From Mycobacterium scrofulaceum (lineage in GTDB: Bacteria > Actinomycetota > Actinomycetes > Mycobacteriales > Mycobacteriaceae): a stretch of DNA of 64,000 nt. Below the pieces are notes generated by a model. The model was not told the DNA's origin and did no database searches. It was given only the letters and a program-made list of their open reading frames with translations. The stretch covers positions 1-64,000 of the forward strand of contig NZ_MVIJ01000014.1 in NCBI RefSeq assembly GCF_002086735.1. The letters are read 5' to 3'. A program made the position numbers and the translations under genes. This document shows positions 51,134 to 63,580 of the stretch, in pieces. Within the stretch, counting starts at the first letter, position 1, and every line of letters begins with the position of its first letter.

Positions 51134-52555
51134 CTAGAAAAGCAGCTGCGCGACGGCGTAGATCACCAGGCCCGCCAGGGAGCCCACCACGGTTCCGTTG
51201 ATCCGGATGAATTGCAGGTCACGGCCGACGTGCAGCTCGATGCGCCGGCTGGCCTCCTCGGCGTCCCAGCGTTCGATGGTGTCGGTGATGATCGCGGTGA
51301 TCTCCACCCCATACTGCGAAACCAGGTGCTGGGCGGCGCGCACGATCCAGTTGTCGACCTTGTCGCGCAGGTCGGCGTCGTCGCGCAGCGACTCCCCGAT
51401 CCGGATCACGGTGTCGGTGATGCGGGTGCGCAGCGTGCTGGACGGGTCGTCCACGCCCTCGAGCACCAGCCGTTTCAGCGTCTTCCAGGCCGTCGCCGCG
51501 GCGTTGGCGATCTCGTCGCGCGCCATCAGCTGCTCCTTGATCGCGTCGGCGCGCGCGATGGTGTCCGCGTCGTTCTGCAGGTCGTCGGCGAATTCGAACA
51601 GGAACCGGGTCGCCGACCGGCGCAGCTCGTGGTCGGGATTGCGGCGCACCTTGTCGGTGAAGTCCATCAGCTCGCGGTGGATGCGGTCGCCGACCAGGTG
51701 GTCGACGAAGCGGGGCGACCACGTCGGCGAGTCACGCTCGACCACCCGCTGGATCACCTCGCCGGCGTTCAGCGACCACTGGAAGGCCCGATCGGCCAGC
51801 AGCTGGATCAGCGCCTCCTGCCGGTTCTCGGCCAGCAGGGTCCCCAGCACCCGGCCGACCGGCGGCCCCCATTGCGGCTCGGCGATACGGCGCACGATCA
51901 TCCGGTCGATCACCTGCTGCACGTCGTCGTCGCGCAGCAGCTCGACCAGCACCCGCAACACCGTGGCCGTCTCGCCGGCCACCCGCTCGGCGTGCGCGGT
52001 CTCCGACAGCCACTTGCCGAGCCGCCCGGGCACCTGGGCGTCCCGCAGCTTGGTCTCCACCACCGGCGGCGACAGGAAGTTCTCCCGCACGAAGGTGCCC
52101 AGGCCCTCGCCGAGCTGATCCTTCTTGCGCTTGATGATCGCGGTGTGCGGGATGGGGATGCCCAACGGATGCCTGAACAGCGCGGTCACCGCGAACCAGT
52201 CGGCCAGCGCGCCGACCATCCCGGCCTCCGCGCCGGCACCGGCGTAGCCGACCCAGACGCCCAGGTTGACGTGCGCCTGCGCCCACCGGCACGCAAGGAA
52301 CAACACCGTCGCACCGACCAGGAAGCTCAGCGCCACCGCTTTCATCCGCCGCAACGCCACCCGGCGCTCGGCGTCGGCCTGCGGGTCGGCGCCGGCGAAG
52401 GATTCGGCGAACGACGCGTGGAGCCGCCCGGTTCCGGTCAGCGGGGCCGTCGAGTCGGACGCCGCCGCGAGGGGCCCCGACGCTTCGCCTCGAGGCGAGG
52501 CTCTGTGTACCACCACACCATCATCTATCGTCCCGGCCGATTGGTGTGACGACAC
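51134..52555 (-). CDS. DUF445 membrane protein (Rv0473-like)
   Basis: 473 residues. After a polar N-terminus (1-70) come two hydrophobic stretches (about 73-90 and 97-130, with NLGVWVGYAGAGAEAGMVGA), then a long helical region rich in Arg, Asp and Leu, and a final hydrophobic segment GSLAGLVIYAVAQLLF. This is the YjiN/DUF445 layout. The function is unknown. The GTG at 52555 is used. It is divergent from madR with 95 bases between the starts. Confidence 0.87.
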   Translation of the reverse strand: MSSHQSAGTIDDGVVVHRASPRGEASGPLAAASDSTAPLTGTGRLHASFAESFAGADPQADAERRVALRRMKAVALSFLVGATVLFLACRWAQAHVNLGVWVGYAGAGAEAGMVGALADWFAVTALFRHPLGIPIPHTAIIKRKKDQLGEGLGTFVRENFLSPPVVETKLRDAQVPGRLGKWLSETAHAERVAGETATVLRVLVELLRDDDVQQVIDRMIVRRIAEPQWGPPVGRVLGTLLAENRQEALIQLLADRAFQWSLNAGEVIQRVVERDSPTWSPRFVDHLVGDRIHRELMDFTDKVRRNPDHELRRSATRFLFEFADDLQNDADTIARADAIKEQLMARDEIANAAATAWKTLKRLVLEGVDDPSSTLRTRITDTVIRIGESLRDDADLRDKVDNWIVRAAQHLVSQYGVEITAIITDTIERWDAEEASRRIELHVGRDLQFIRINGTVVGSLAGLVIYAVAQLLF

Positions 52556-52650
52556 TGTTCACGACGCCGGCGCCGGCGCGCGGCCGCAGCCCCAAACAGG
52601 GCCGCACGCCGTAGTATCAAGGGCGTCTAGCGAATGGGATATCGGCGACA

Positions 52651-53370
52651 GTGGCAGAGCGAACGTTGGCTGTGGCGGCCAAGACGGATGGTCGCAAGCG
52701 GCGGTGGCACCAACACAAGGTGGAGCGCCGCAACGAGTTGGTAGACGGCACGATCGACGCGATTCGGCGGCACGGCGGCGCGTTGAGCATGGACGAGATC
52801 GCCGCGGAGATCGGCGTCTCCAAGACGGTGCTGTATCGCTATTTCGTCGACAAGAACGACCTGACGACCGCCGTGATGATGCGGTTCACCCAGACCACGC
52901 TGATTCCGAACATGGCCGCGGCGCTGACGTCCAATCTCGACGGCTTCGACCTGACCCGCGAGGTGATCCGGGTGTACGTCGAAACCGTCGCGAACGAACC
53001 CGAGCCCTATCGCTTCGTGATGTCCAACAGCTCGGCCAGCAAGAGCAAGGTGATCGCCGATTCCGAGCGGATCATCGCCCGCATGCTCGCGGTGCTGATG
53101 CGCCGCCGCATGCAACAGGCGGGAATGGACACCGGCGGTGCGGAGCCATGGGCCTACCTGATCGTCGGCGGCGTGCAGCTGGCCACGCACTCGTGGATGT
53201 CCTCCCCGCGCATGAGCCGCGACGAGTTGATCGACTACCTGACGATGCTGAGCTGGAATGCGCTGAAGGGCATCGTCGAGGTCGGCGGATCGCTGGAGAA
53301 GTTCCGCGAAGAACCGCACCCGTCGCCGATCGTGCCGCCCCACGGCGACGGGGACCCCTCCGCGCTCTAG
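52651..53370 (+). CDS. madR: TetR-family regulator of mycolate desaturation, MadR-like (Rv0472c)
   Basis: 239 residues from a GTG at 52651. The N-terminal helix-turn-helix is LSMDEIAAEIGVSKTVLYRY at about 46-65, followed by a TetR ligand domain. The tail is Pro/His-rich. Rv0472c is described as MadR, an acyl-CoA-responsive repressor of the mycolate desaturase genes desA1/desA2. The neighbouring pcaA and umaA suit a mycolic acid context. I see no obvious operator in its own short upstream region. Confidence 0.88.
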   Translation: MAERTLAVAAKTDGRKRRWHQHKVERRNELVDGTIDAIRRHGGALSMDEIAAEIGVSKTVLYRYFVDKNDLTTAVMMRFTQTTLIPNMAAALTSNLDGFDLTREVIRVYVETVANEPEPYRFVMSNSSASKSKVIADSERIIARMLAVLMRRRMQQAGMDTGGAEPWAYLIVGGVQLATHSWMSSPRMSRDELIDYLTMLSWNALKGIVEVGGSLEKFREEPHPSPIVPPHGDGDPSAL

Positions 53371-53561
53371 GCGGCCCGCGACCTCGCCCAGCTGCCCATA
53401 TTTTGTCGATTCCGCCCCACTCGTGTGACGCTATGACCCGTTAGGGAGGACGACGCGCATAGCCGCAGCGACTAACATGCAGGGGTGCATCGGGGGTGAC
53501 GCAGGGTGCGTCGTGCTGGCCGGGCATCCCTGCCTCCGCGTAACGAAAGGCTCTTCTCGAC

Positions 53562-54425
53562 ATGTCTGTGCAGCTCACGCCGCATTTTGGAAACGTGCAA
53601 GCCCACTACGACTTGTCCGATGACTTCTTCAGGCTGTTCCTCGATCCCACCCAGACGTACTCCTGCGCCTACTTCGAGCGTGACGACATGACGCTGGAAG
53701 AGGCGCAGCTCGCCAAGATCGACCTGGCGCTGGGCAAACTCAAGCTCGAGCCGGGGATGACGTTGCTGGACATCGGCTGCGGCTGGGGCGCGACCATGCG
53801 GCGGGCCATCGAGAAGTACGACGTCAACGTCGTGGGCCTGACGTTGTCGGAGAACCAGGCCGAGCACGTACAGAAGACGTTCGACGAGATGGACACCCCC
53901 CGCACCCGGCGCGTCCTGCTGGAGGGCTGGGAGAAGTTCCACGAACCGGTCGACCGCATCGTCTCCATCGGGGCCTTCGAGCACTTCGGCCGCCAGCGCT
54001 ACGGCCGGTTCTTCAAGATGGCCTACCAAGCGCTGCCGTCCGACGGTGTGATGTTGCTGCACACCATCGTTCGCCCCTCGTTCAAGGACGCCCGCGCGCG
54101 GGGCATGAAGCTGACCCACGAGATCGTCCACTTCTCGCAATTCATCTTGACCGAGATCTTCCCGGGCGGCTGGCTGCCGACGCCCCAGACCGTCGGGGAG
54201 TACGCGGTCACGGCCGGCTTCGAGTTGACCCGGGTCCATTCCCTGCAGCTGCACTACGCGAAGACCCTGGAGACGTGGGCGGCCGCGCTCGAGGCCAATC
54301 GCGACGAGGCCATCGCCATCCAGTCGCAAGAGGTCTACGACCGCTACATGAAGTACCTGACCGGCTGCGCGAAGCTGTTCCGACAGGGCTACACCGACGT
54401 CGACCAGTTCACCCTGGAGAAGTAG
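53562..54425 (+). CDS. pcaA: Mycolic acid cyclopropane synthase PcaA
   Basis: A 287-residue SAM-dependent methyltransferase forming the proximal cyclopropane of alpha-mycolates. [20 protein letters not shown] is SAM motif I; SIGAFEHFGRQRYGRFFKMA holds the active-site Glu; and ENQAEHVQKTFDEMDTP is typical of PcaA. The length equals the M. tuberculosis protein. AAAGG lies 11 bases before the ATG. The stop is 13 bases from the convergent umaA stop. Confidence 0.95.
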   Translation: MSVQLTPHFGNVQAHYDLSDDFFRLFLDPTQTYSCAYFERDDMTLEEAQLAKIDLALGKLKLEPGMTLLDIGCGWGATMRRAIEKYDVNVVGLTLSENQAEHVQKTFDEMDTPRTRRVLLEGWEKFHEPVDRIVSIGAFEHFGRQRYGRFFKMAYQALPSDGVMLLHTIVRPSFKDARARGMKLTHEIVHFSQFILTEIFPGGWLPTPQTVGEYAVTAGFELTRVHSLQLHYAKTLETWAAALEANRDEAIAIQSQEVYDRYMKYLTGCAKLFRQGYTDVDQFTLEK

Positions 54426-54438
54426 CCGCGACGAAGCT

Positions 54439-55344
<906 letters not shown>

Positions 55345-55382
55345 CTACGCGGGGGGCGCCGTCGCGGCGTCGCCCGGCGGCG

Positions 55383-56246
55383 TCAGTACGTGTAGAAACC
55401 CCGGCCGGTCTTCTTGCCCAGCCGGCCCGCCTCCACCATGCGCAGCAGCAGCGGCGGCGGCCCGTACTGCGGGTCCTTGAATTCCTCGAACATCTTGTCC
55501 GCGATCAGTTTCAGGGTGTCCAGGCCCACGAGGTCGGACAGCCGCAGCGGCCCCATCGGATGCGACAGCCCGGCGACGACCGCCTTGTCGACGTCCTCGA
55601 CGGTGGCGAAACCGGCCTCCACCATGCGAATTGCCGACAGCAGGTAGGGAACCAGCAGCGCGTTCACGACGAAGCCGGACCGGTCGGAGCAGCGCACCAC
55701 CTGCTTGCCCAGCACCGCGCCGGCGAACTCCTCGGTGCGCGCGGCGGCGGCCTCGTCGGTGACCAGCGTGCACACCAGCTCGACCAGCGGCAGCACCGGC
55801 ACCGGGTTGAAGAAGTGCAGGCCCAGGACCCGCTGCGGGTTCTTGGTGGCCGCGGCGATCTTCATGATCGGGATGCTGGACGTGTTGGACGCCAGCACCG
55901 CATCGGGATCGGTGATGGCCCGGTCGAGTTCGGCGAAGATGTCCGCCTTGACGGCCTCGTCCTCGATGATCGCCTCGATGACCAGCTGACGGTCGGCGAG
56001 GTCCTTCAGGTCGGTGGTGAAGGTCAGCTTGCTCAGCGCGCGGTCGCGCTCCCGCTCGGTGACCTTGCCCGCGCTGACACCGCGCTCCAGCGACTTCACG
56101 ATGCGGTTGCGCCCGGCCGCGATCAGGGCCTCGGTGGTCTCGAACACCGTCACGTCGACGCCGGCGCGGACCGAGACTTCGGCGATCCCGGATCCCATCT
56201 GCCCGGCCCCGACGACCCCTACCCGCTGTATCGCTGCGTCGCTCAC
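55383..56246 (-). CDS. fadB2: 3-hydroxybutyryl-CoA dehydrogenase FadB2
   Basis: 287 residues that oxidise 3-hydroxyacyl-CoA with NAD(P). The Rossmann loop is RVGVVGAGQMGSGIAEVSV; GLHFFNPVPVLPLVELV has the catalytic His; and SDRSGFVVNALLVPYLLSAI is the C-terminal signature. AAAGAG touches an ATG at 56252 but is properly spaced for the GTG at 56246 (VSDAAIQRV), which also matches M. tuberculosis. It lies 265 bases downstream of icl on the same strand, with a strong hairpin and a tandem repeat in between. Confidence 0.95.
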   Translation of the reverse strand: MSDAAIQRVGVVGAGQMGSGIAEVSVRAGVDVTVFETTEALIAAGRNRIVKSLERGVSAGKVTERERDRALSKLTFTTDLKDLADRQLVIEAIIEDEAVKADIFAELDRAITDPDAVLASNTSSIPIMKIAAATKNPQRVLGLHFFNPVPVLPLVELVCTLVTDEAAAARTEEFAGAVLGKQVVRCSDRSGFVVNALLVPYLLSAIRMVEAGFATVEDVDKAVVAGLSHPMGPLRLSDLVGLDTLKLIADKMFEEFKDPQYGPPPLLLRMVEAGRLGKKTGRGFYTY

Positions 56247-56286
56247 TGTCATCTCTTTCGGTTTCGTATCGTCTTGCACCGCAATA

Positions 56287-56315
56287 GGCCCCGCCCAGGT
56301 TCGCTGGGCGGGGCC
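56287..56315 (-). terminator. 12-bp perfect hairpin between icl and fadB2
   Basis: GGCCCCGCCCAG (56287-56298) pairs with CTGGGCGGGGCC (56304-56315) across a 5-base loop. On the minus strand it follows icl and lies 40 bases before fadB2. No T run follows, so it may be a terminator, a processing site or an attenuator of fadB2. Confidence 0.6.
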
Positions 56316-56401
56316 AATGCTACTTCACGGTGAGCAGCCGGAAACTCGCACGATCTGGATCGCAGCGGTGCGAGTTCGCGTCTGCTCGGCCCCGGAAGGG
56401 A

Positions 56402-56511
56402 TCAGTGACTCAAGCCATCGGTTTCACTTCGTCCTCGCGGGCAAGCCCGCTCGTCCTCAGTGACTCAAGCCATCGGTTTCACTTCGTCCTCGCGGGCAAG
56501 CCCGCTCGTCC
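56402..56511. repeat. 55-bp tandem repeat (two copies) directly downstream of icl
   Basis: 56402-56456 and 56457-56511 are identical, each starting TCAGTGACTCAAGCCATCGG. Each unit holds the hairpin GCGGGC-AA-GCCCGC. The first bases of a third unit (TCAGTGA) form the icl stop region. It is a likely variable-number repeat at the icl 3' end. Confidence 0.92.
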
Positions 56512-57798
<1,287 letters not shown>

Positions 57799-57927
57799 TG
57801 GGCATGCTCCTTAACGAATCTTCACTACTGGACTTGGTGAACGCTTCACCGGCGGTAGCTAAGGGCTCAACTTCGCTGGTGTGCTAACTCGACGATGGCA
57901 CAGCCATTGGCGCAGGTCCAGCCGTTT

Positions 57928-57999
57928 CATTTGCCAATTTCCGCAACGACCCCGCGCGGATTAGCAAATATTGCGAAGATGAACGGTAGCTTAACCGTT
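57928..57999. promoter_or_regulatory. Candidate RamB boxes and a palindrome upstream of icl
   Basis: ATTTGCCAATTTCCGCAA (57929-57946) and TTAGCAAATATTGCGAA (57961-57977) contain the AGCAAA/TTTGC half-sites of the known RamB motif; similar TGCCAA and TTAGCAAG words occur before ramB (58986-59006). AACGGT-N6-ACCGTT (57982-57999) is a separate inverted repeat. They sit 130-200 bases before icl. RamB control of icl is known in M. tuberculosis; the exact sites here are inferred. Confidence 0.45.
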
Positions 58000-58066
58000 T
58001 CAGAAACTACCGGCCAGTAACCGGAATCCGCAGGTCAGCCGGCCATTTAACGGGACGCTTGTCCGG

Positions 58067-58861
58067 TTAGCGGTTGAAGAGCGCGGCGACCGCCTTGACC
58101 TCGTCGCCGACCGCATATGTGAGCGTTGTAACAGGCCGATCGACGAGCCCCGGACCGAATTGGTCGGTCGAGCCGGCCGGATGGAGGTGCGAGATGATCT
58201 CCAGTTTGTCGCCGAGGGCCACCGGGGCTTCGTGCTCGATGGTGACGCGCAGCGGCCGCGCCATCAGCGCCAGGTGGGACGCCAGGTAGTCCTCGATCAC
58301 GCTCCAGTACACGGAGTTGTTCATGTGGTCGAACAGGTCGATGTCGGTCACCCGGACGGGAAACTCGTGGATCTCCGCGGCGTCGTCGCGGCTACCCGGC
58401 TTCAGGTAGCCCTTCCACCGCAGCCGGTCGACGGACGTGGTCTTGTGCAGGCCCGCGAGGAAGTCGTCGGAGATGCGCGACGGCATCTGGGTGTCCCGGT
58501 TGATGTTGATCCAGAAGGCCTCGGATTCGATCAGGCCGCCCTTGCGCCCGTCGACCCGGACCCGCATCTCGCACCAGCGGTTCGAGGTGCCCGAACACCA
58601 CCGGCGGCAGCGCAGCATGTCCTGGAACTCGATCGGCCGGATCAGGTCGAGCATGGTGCGGCGGACGATCCACAGCGGATGGGTCTCCTCGAAGCCCATC
58701 TCGCGCAGCTGGTCCTGCCCGATGTCCTGGATGTGCCGGCACGCCGCGTCCAGCCGCAGCCGGCCCGTGCGGTCGATGTCGGCCACCCGCAGCGGCCATT
58801 CGCGATCGAAGACATCGGGGTGGCCGTCGGGAACCGGCATCATTTCTTTGTCCAGGCTCAC
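58067..58861 (-). CDS. Acyl-ACP thioesterase-like hotdog protein (Rv0466-like)
   Basis: 264 residues from a GTG at 58861 (VSLDKEMMPVPDGHPDVFDR), the same length as Rv0466. It resembles plant FatA/FatB acyl-ACP thioesterases: an N-terminal hotdog with WIVRRTMLDLIRPIEFQDML and RRWCSGTSNRWCEMRV, and a C-terminal one with VTDIDLFDHMNNSVYWSVIE, where the DxNxH-like residues lie. It probably releases fatty acids from a carrier. It is upstream of icl on the same strand and divergent from ramB, with 163 bases between the starts. Confidence 0.88.
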   Translation of the reverse strand: MSLDKEMMPVPDGHPDVFDREWPLRVADIDRTGRLRLDAACRHIQDIGQDQLREMGFEETHPLWIVRRTMLDLIRPIEFQDMLRCRRWCSGTSNRWCEMRVRVDGRKGGLIESEAFWININRDTQMPSRISDDFLAGLHKTTSVDRLRWKGYLKPGSRDDAAEIHEFPVRVTDIDLFDHMNNSVYWSVIEDYLASHLALMARPLRVTIEHEAPVALGDKLEIISHLHPAGSTDQFGPGLVDRPVTTLTYAVGDEVKAVAALFNR

Positions 58862-59024
58862 GGCGTCGCTCCCCGTTTCCTCCTCATGGGCACCCCAGGC
58901 CAGCCCTGGGAAGCCTTTGTTGCGAATCATGCCAACGTGCTGTACCAAAAACCAATCGCGACGCGATACCCGGGCCTGCGAACTCTGCCAACCTTCGCTT
59001 AGCAAGCCTTGTACCCTGGGAGAA

Positions 59025-60440
59025 GTGTCCAAAACCTTCGTCGGCTCCCGGGTCCGTCAGCTGCGTAACGAGCGCGGGTTCTCCCAGGCCGCCCTGGCCC
59101 AGATGCTGGAGATCTCGCCGAGCTACCTGAACCAGATCGAGCACGACGTCCGCCCGCTGACGGTGGCGGTGCTGCTGCGGATCACCGAGGTGTTCGGCGT
59201 GGACGCCACCTTCTTCGCCTCCCAGGACGACACCCGGCTGGTCGCCGAGCTGCGCGAGGTCACCATGGACCGCGACCTGGACATCGACGTGGACCCCGCC
59301 GAGGTCGCCGAGATGGTCGGCTCCCATCCCGCCCTGGCCCGCGCGGTGGTCAACCTGCACCGGCGTTACCGGATCACCACGGCGCAACTGGCCGCCGCCA
59401 CCGAGGAGCGCTTCACCGACGGCAGCGGCAGCGGCTCGATCACCATGCCGCACGAGGAGGTGCGCGACTACTTCTACCAACGGCAGAACTACCTGCACGA
59501 GCTGGACACGGCCGCCGAAGACCTCACGATCCAGATGCGGCTGCACCACGGCGACCTGGCCCGCGAGCTGAACCGCCGGCTGACCGAGGTGCACGGCGTG
59601 CACATCAACCGGCGGATCGACCTCGGCGACACCGTGCTGCACCGCTATGACCCGCAGACCAAGACGCTGGAGATCAGCAACCACCTCTCGCTCGGCCAGC
59701 AGGTCTTCAAGATGGCGGCCGAGCTGGCCTACCTCGAATACGGCGACCTGATCGACACCCTGGTGGAGGAGGGGAAGTTCACCAGCGACGAGTCGCACAC
59801 GCTGGCCCGGCTGGGGCTGGCCAACTACTTCGCCGCGGCGGCGGTGCTGCCGTATCGCCAATTCCACGACGTCGCCGAGAACTTCCGCTACGACGTCGAG
59901 CGGCTGTCCTCGTTCTACTCGGTGAGCTATGAGACCATCGCGCACCGGCTTTCGACGCTGCAGCGGCCGTCGATGCGCGGCGTGCCGTTCTCCTTCGTCC
60001 GGGTGGATCGGGCCGGCAACATGTCAAAACGCCAGTCCGCCACCGGGTTTCACTTCTCCTCCAGCGGCGGCACCTGCCCGCTGTGGAACGTGTACGAGAC
60101 GTTCGCCAACCCGGGCAAGATTTTGGTCCAGATCGCCCAGATGCCCGACGGCCGCAACTACATGTGGGTGGCACGCACGGTGGAGCGCCGCGCCGCGCGG
60201 TATGGTCAGCCGGGTAAAACCTTCGCGATCGGGCTGGGCTGCGAGCTTCGCCACGCGCACCGGCTCGTCTACTCGGAAGGACTCGACTTGTCGGGTGACA
60301 TCGCAACACCGATCGGTGCGGGTTGCCGGGTCTGCGAACGCGACAACTGCCCGCAGCGGGCGTTCCCGGCCCTCGGGCGCGCCCTGGACCTCGACGAGCA
60401 CCGCAGCACGGTCTCCCCGTATCTGGTGAAGCAACCGTGA
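59025..60440 (+). CDS. ramB: Transcriptional regulator RamB of the glyoxylate pathway
   Basis: 471 residues from a GTG at 59025 (VSKTFVGSRVRQLRNERG), preceded by GGGAGAA. The XRE helix-turn-helix is at residues 5-60 (SQAALAQMLEISPSYLNQIE). A zinc-peptidase-like DUF955 domain follows (YLEYGDLIDTLVEEGKF), and the C-terminal DUF2083 region has Cys-rich GAGCRVCERDNCPQR. In actinobacteria RamB represses icl and malate synthase genes when acetate or propionate is absent. It is close to and divergent from the Rv0466-icl genes. Confidence 0.94.
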   Translation: MSKTFVGSRVRQLRNERGFSQAALAQMLEISPSYLNQIEHDVRPLTVAVLLRITEVFGVDATFFASQDDTRLVAELREVTMDRDLDIDVDPAEVAEMVGSHPALARAVVNLHRRYRITTAQLAAATEERFTDGSGSGSITMPHEEVRDYFYQRQNYLHELDTAAEDLTIQMRLHHGDLARELNRRLTEVHGVHINRRIDLGDTVLHRYDPQTKTLEISNHLSLGQQVFKMAAELAYLEYGDLIDTLVEEGKFTSDESHTLARLGLANYFAAAAVLPYRQFHDVAENFRYDVERLSSFYSVSYETIAHRLSTLQRPSMRGVPFSFVRVDRAGNMSKRQSATGFHFSSSGGTCPLWNVYETFANPGKILVQIAQMPDGRNYMWVARTVERRAARYGQPGKTFAIGLGCELRHAHRLVYSEGLDLSGDIATPIGAGCRVCERDNCPQRAFPALGRALDLDEHRSTVSPYLVKQP

Positions 60441-60997
60441 GCGGGGCTGCCGGCGGCCGCATCCCGTCGGGGCGGTTCCGCGAGCTGGGCCCGATCAACT
60501 GGGTGCTGGCGAAGGCGGCCGCGCGCACGGTGCGGGCGCCCGAGATGCACCTGTTCACCACGCTCGGCCAGCACCGTCTGCTGTTCCTGGCGTGGAGCGT
60601 CTACAGCGGCCGGGTGCTGCGGGGCCGGCTGCCGGCGATCGACACCGAGCTGGTGATCCTGCGCGTCGCGCATGTGCGCGGGTGCGAATACGAGCTGCAG
60701 CATCATCGGCGGATGGCCGCCAAGCAGGGCCTGAACGCCGACCTGCAGGCCGCGATCTTCGCGTGGCCCGAGCGGCTGGACCGGGTCGAGGCGCGCCTGA
60801 CCGTGCGCCAGCAGGCGCTGCTGACGGCGACGGACGAGTTCGTCAAGGACCGCACCCTCACCGATGCCACCTGGCGGGCGCTCGCCGAACACCTCGACCG
60901 GCGTCAGCTGATCGAATTCTGCTTGCTGGCAAGCCAATACGACGGGCTCGCCGCGACCATGGCGGCATTGGACATCCCGCTGGACAACCCGCGCTAG
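60437..60997 (+). CDS. Carboxymuconolactone decarboxylase / AhpD-like protein (Rv0464c-like)
   Basis: 186 residues of the all-helical AhpD/CMD family. The conserved region reads LVILRVAHVRGCEYELQHHR: only the first Cys of the CxxC pair is present, followed by a His pair, so AhpD-type disulfide chemistry is unlikely in the usual form. The GTG overlaps the ramB stop (GTGA, 60437-60440), so it is made with RamB. Its stop abuts the convergent Rv0463-like stop. Confidence 0.87.
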   Translation: MSGAAGGRIPSGRFRELGPINWVLAKAAARTVRAPEMHLFTTLGQHRLLFLAWSVYSGRVLRGRLPAIDTELVILRVAHVRGCEYELQHHRRMAAKQGLNADLQAAIFAWPERLDRVEARLTVRQQALLTATDEFVKDRTLTDATWRALAEHLDRRQLIEFCLLASQYDGLAATMAALDIPLDNPR

Positions 60998-61270
60998 TCA
61001 GAGGTAGACGTTGGCGAACACGGCCAGCGTCAGCAACAGCGGCGGCAGCGACAGCGCGAACCCGAACCCCGACCACGCGTATTTGCGGCGCCGGCGCAAC
61101 AGGGACGCCCACGCCGTGGCGCACACCGCCAGCGCCAGCGACAGCAGCAGCACGGTCGGGGCCCACTGCCCCACCGCCGCGTTGTCGTCGGCGATCGAAA
61201 AGGCGGCCAGCCACAGGACATAGCCCGCGGCGAGACCGCCGGCGGCCCCCAGAACGACGTCGCTGCGCAT
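60998..61270 (-). CDS. Small membrane protein (Rv0463-like)
   Basis: 90 residues with three hydrophobic helices (about 8-26, 38-56 and 70-88) and a basic loop LLRRRRKYAW between the second and third. It starts 6 bases after the lpdC stop, so it is co-transcribed with lpdC. The function is unknown. Confidence 0.83.
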   Translation of the reverse strand: MRSDVVLGAAGGLAAGYVLWLAAFSIADDNAAVGQWAPTVLLLSLALAVCATAWASLLRRRRKYAWSGFGFALSLPPLLLTLAVFANVYL

Positions 61271-61276
61271 CGGGAT

Positions 61277-62671
<1,395 letters not shown>

Positions 62672-62704
62672 GGCCCCTACCCTAGTGGCCGCCCGGGCCG
62701 GGCG

Positions 62705-63280
62705 TTAATACGGAATGAGGCCGACGAGGCAGTGGCCCACCCGGGCGCAGTGGTAGTAGCCGTGCACGGGCGCCGCGGCGGCCAGCGAGGCGAACGGCGC
62801 CGACATCACCGCCAGCGACAGCGCCGAGACCACCGGCCTGCCCTCGGCCATCGCGAGCAGCACGCCACCGACCGTGCAGGCCACGACGTACACCAGGACG
62901 GCGAACAGCGCCGCGGTCTGGTCGGCCGAGTGGTACCACCAATAGAACAGGCCGAACCCGGCGACCGCCGCCGCGGCCCACACGCCGAAAAGGACCAGCA
63001 GCAGCTTCCACCACTTCAGGTAGAAGTAGCGCCCGGGAACCGTGACGGGTTGCACCGGCGCGGCGGCGGATTCGTCGTCGGCGCCCCGCGCGTCGTCGGC
63101 GCCGGGCTCGCCGGCGGCCGGCTCTGGGGCCTGCGGCTCGTCCGTCGCGGCGGGCCGCTCGCCGGTGTCGTCGGAGAAATCCGGCTGCCACGACTGGGTG
63201 CCCGGGTCGTCGTCGGAGTCGGAGAAGTCGGGCTTCCACGCCTGGGTGCCCGGGTTCGACGGGGTGTCGTCGTCAGCCAC
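62705..63280 (-). CDS. Membrane protein with an N-terminal tandem repeat (Rv0461-like)
   Basis: 191 residues from a GTG at 63280. Residues 10-40 hold two copies of an acidic motif, PGTQAWKPDFSDSDDD and PGTQSWQPDFSDDTG, followed by a Pro/Ala/Glu linker. Three or four hydrophobic helices follow (LLLVLFGVWAAAAVAGFGLF, LFAVLVYVVACTVGGVLLAM, and one later). The C-terminus has two Cys (YYHCARVGHCLVG). The start is 2 bases after the Rv0460-like stop. The function is unknown. Confidence 0.8.
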   Translation of the reverse strand: MADDDTPSNPGTQAWKPDFSDSDDDPGTQSWQPDFSDDTGERPAATDEPQAPEPAAGEPGADDARGADDESAAAPVQPVTVPGRYFYLKWWKLLLVLFGVWAAAAVAGFGLFYWWYHSADQTAALFAVLVYVVACTVGGVLLAMAEGRPVVSALSLAVMSAPFASLAAAAPVHGYYHCARVGHCLVGLIPY

Positions 63281-63282
63281 GG

Positions 63283-63561
63283 TCAGCCACCGGAGGTCAC
63301 CCGCAGGGCGACGAGCACACCGAACCAGCCCGGCGCCAGCGACAGGACGAACGCGCCCAGCGTCGTCACCCACCGGCGCCCGGAGAACAGGATCGTCACC
63401 AGCCCGGCGACACTGGGGATCCCCACCACCGACGCGATGGCGAAGGCCGGGCGGACGCCGCCGTGGGCCACCACGGCGAAGCCCACCCCCGCCAGCACCC
63501 CGACCGCCGCGCCGATCAGCATGGCGCCGGCCAACAACCGCGGACGCGGGAGGGGGATCAC
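63283..63561 (-). CDS. Small membrane protein (Rv0460-like)
   Basis: 92 residues, mostly hydrophobic, with three predicted helices (about 8-30, 38-58 and 66-86). The ATG lies 19 bases after the DUF779 gene and the stop is 2 bases before the Rv0461-like GTG, giving a tight minus-strand operon. The function is unknown. Confidence 0.8.
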   Translation of the reverse strand: MIPLPRPRLLAGAMLIGAAVGVLAGVGFAVVAHGGVRPAFAIASVVGIPSVAGLVTILFSGRRWVTTLGAFVLSLAPGWFGVLVALRVTSGG

Positions 63562-63580
63562 GCCTTCGACATTACTGCGG

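Noticed and set aside
56402..56511. CRISPR array or insertion sequence ends
   Set aside because: Two identical adjacent copies with no spacer, no transposase gene and no flanking inverted ends.
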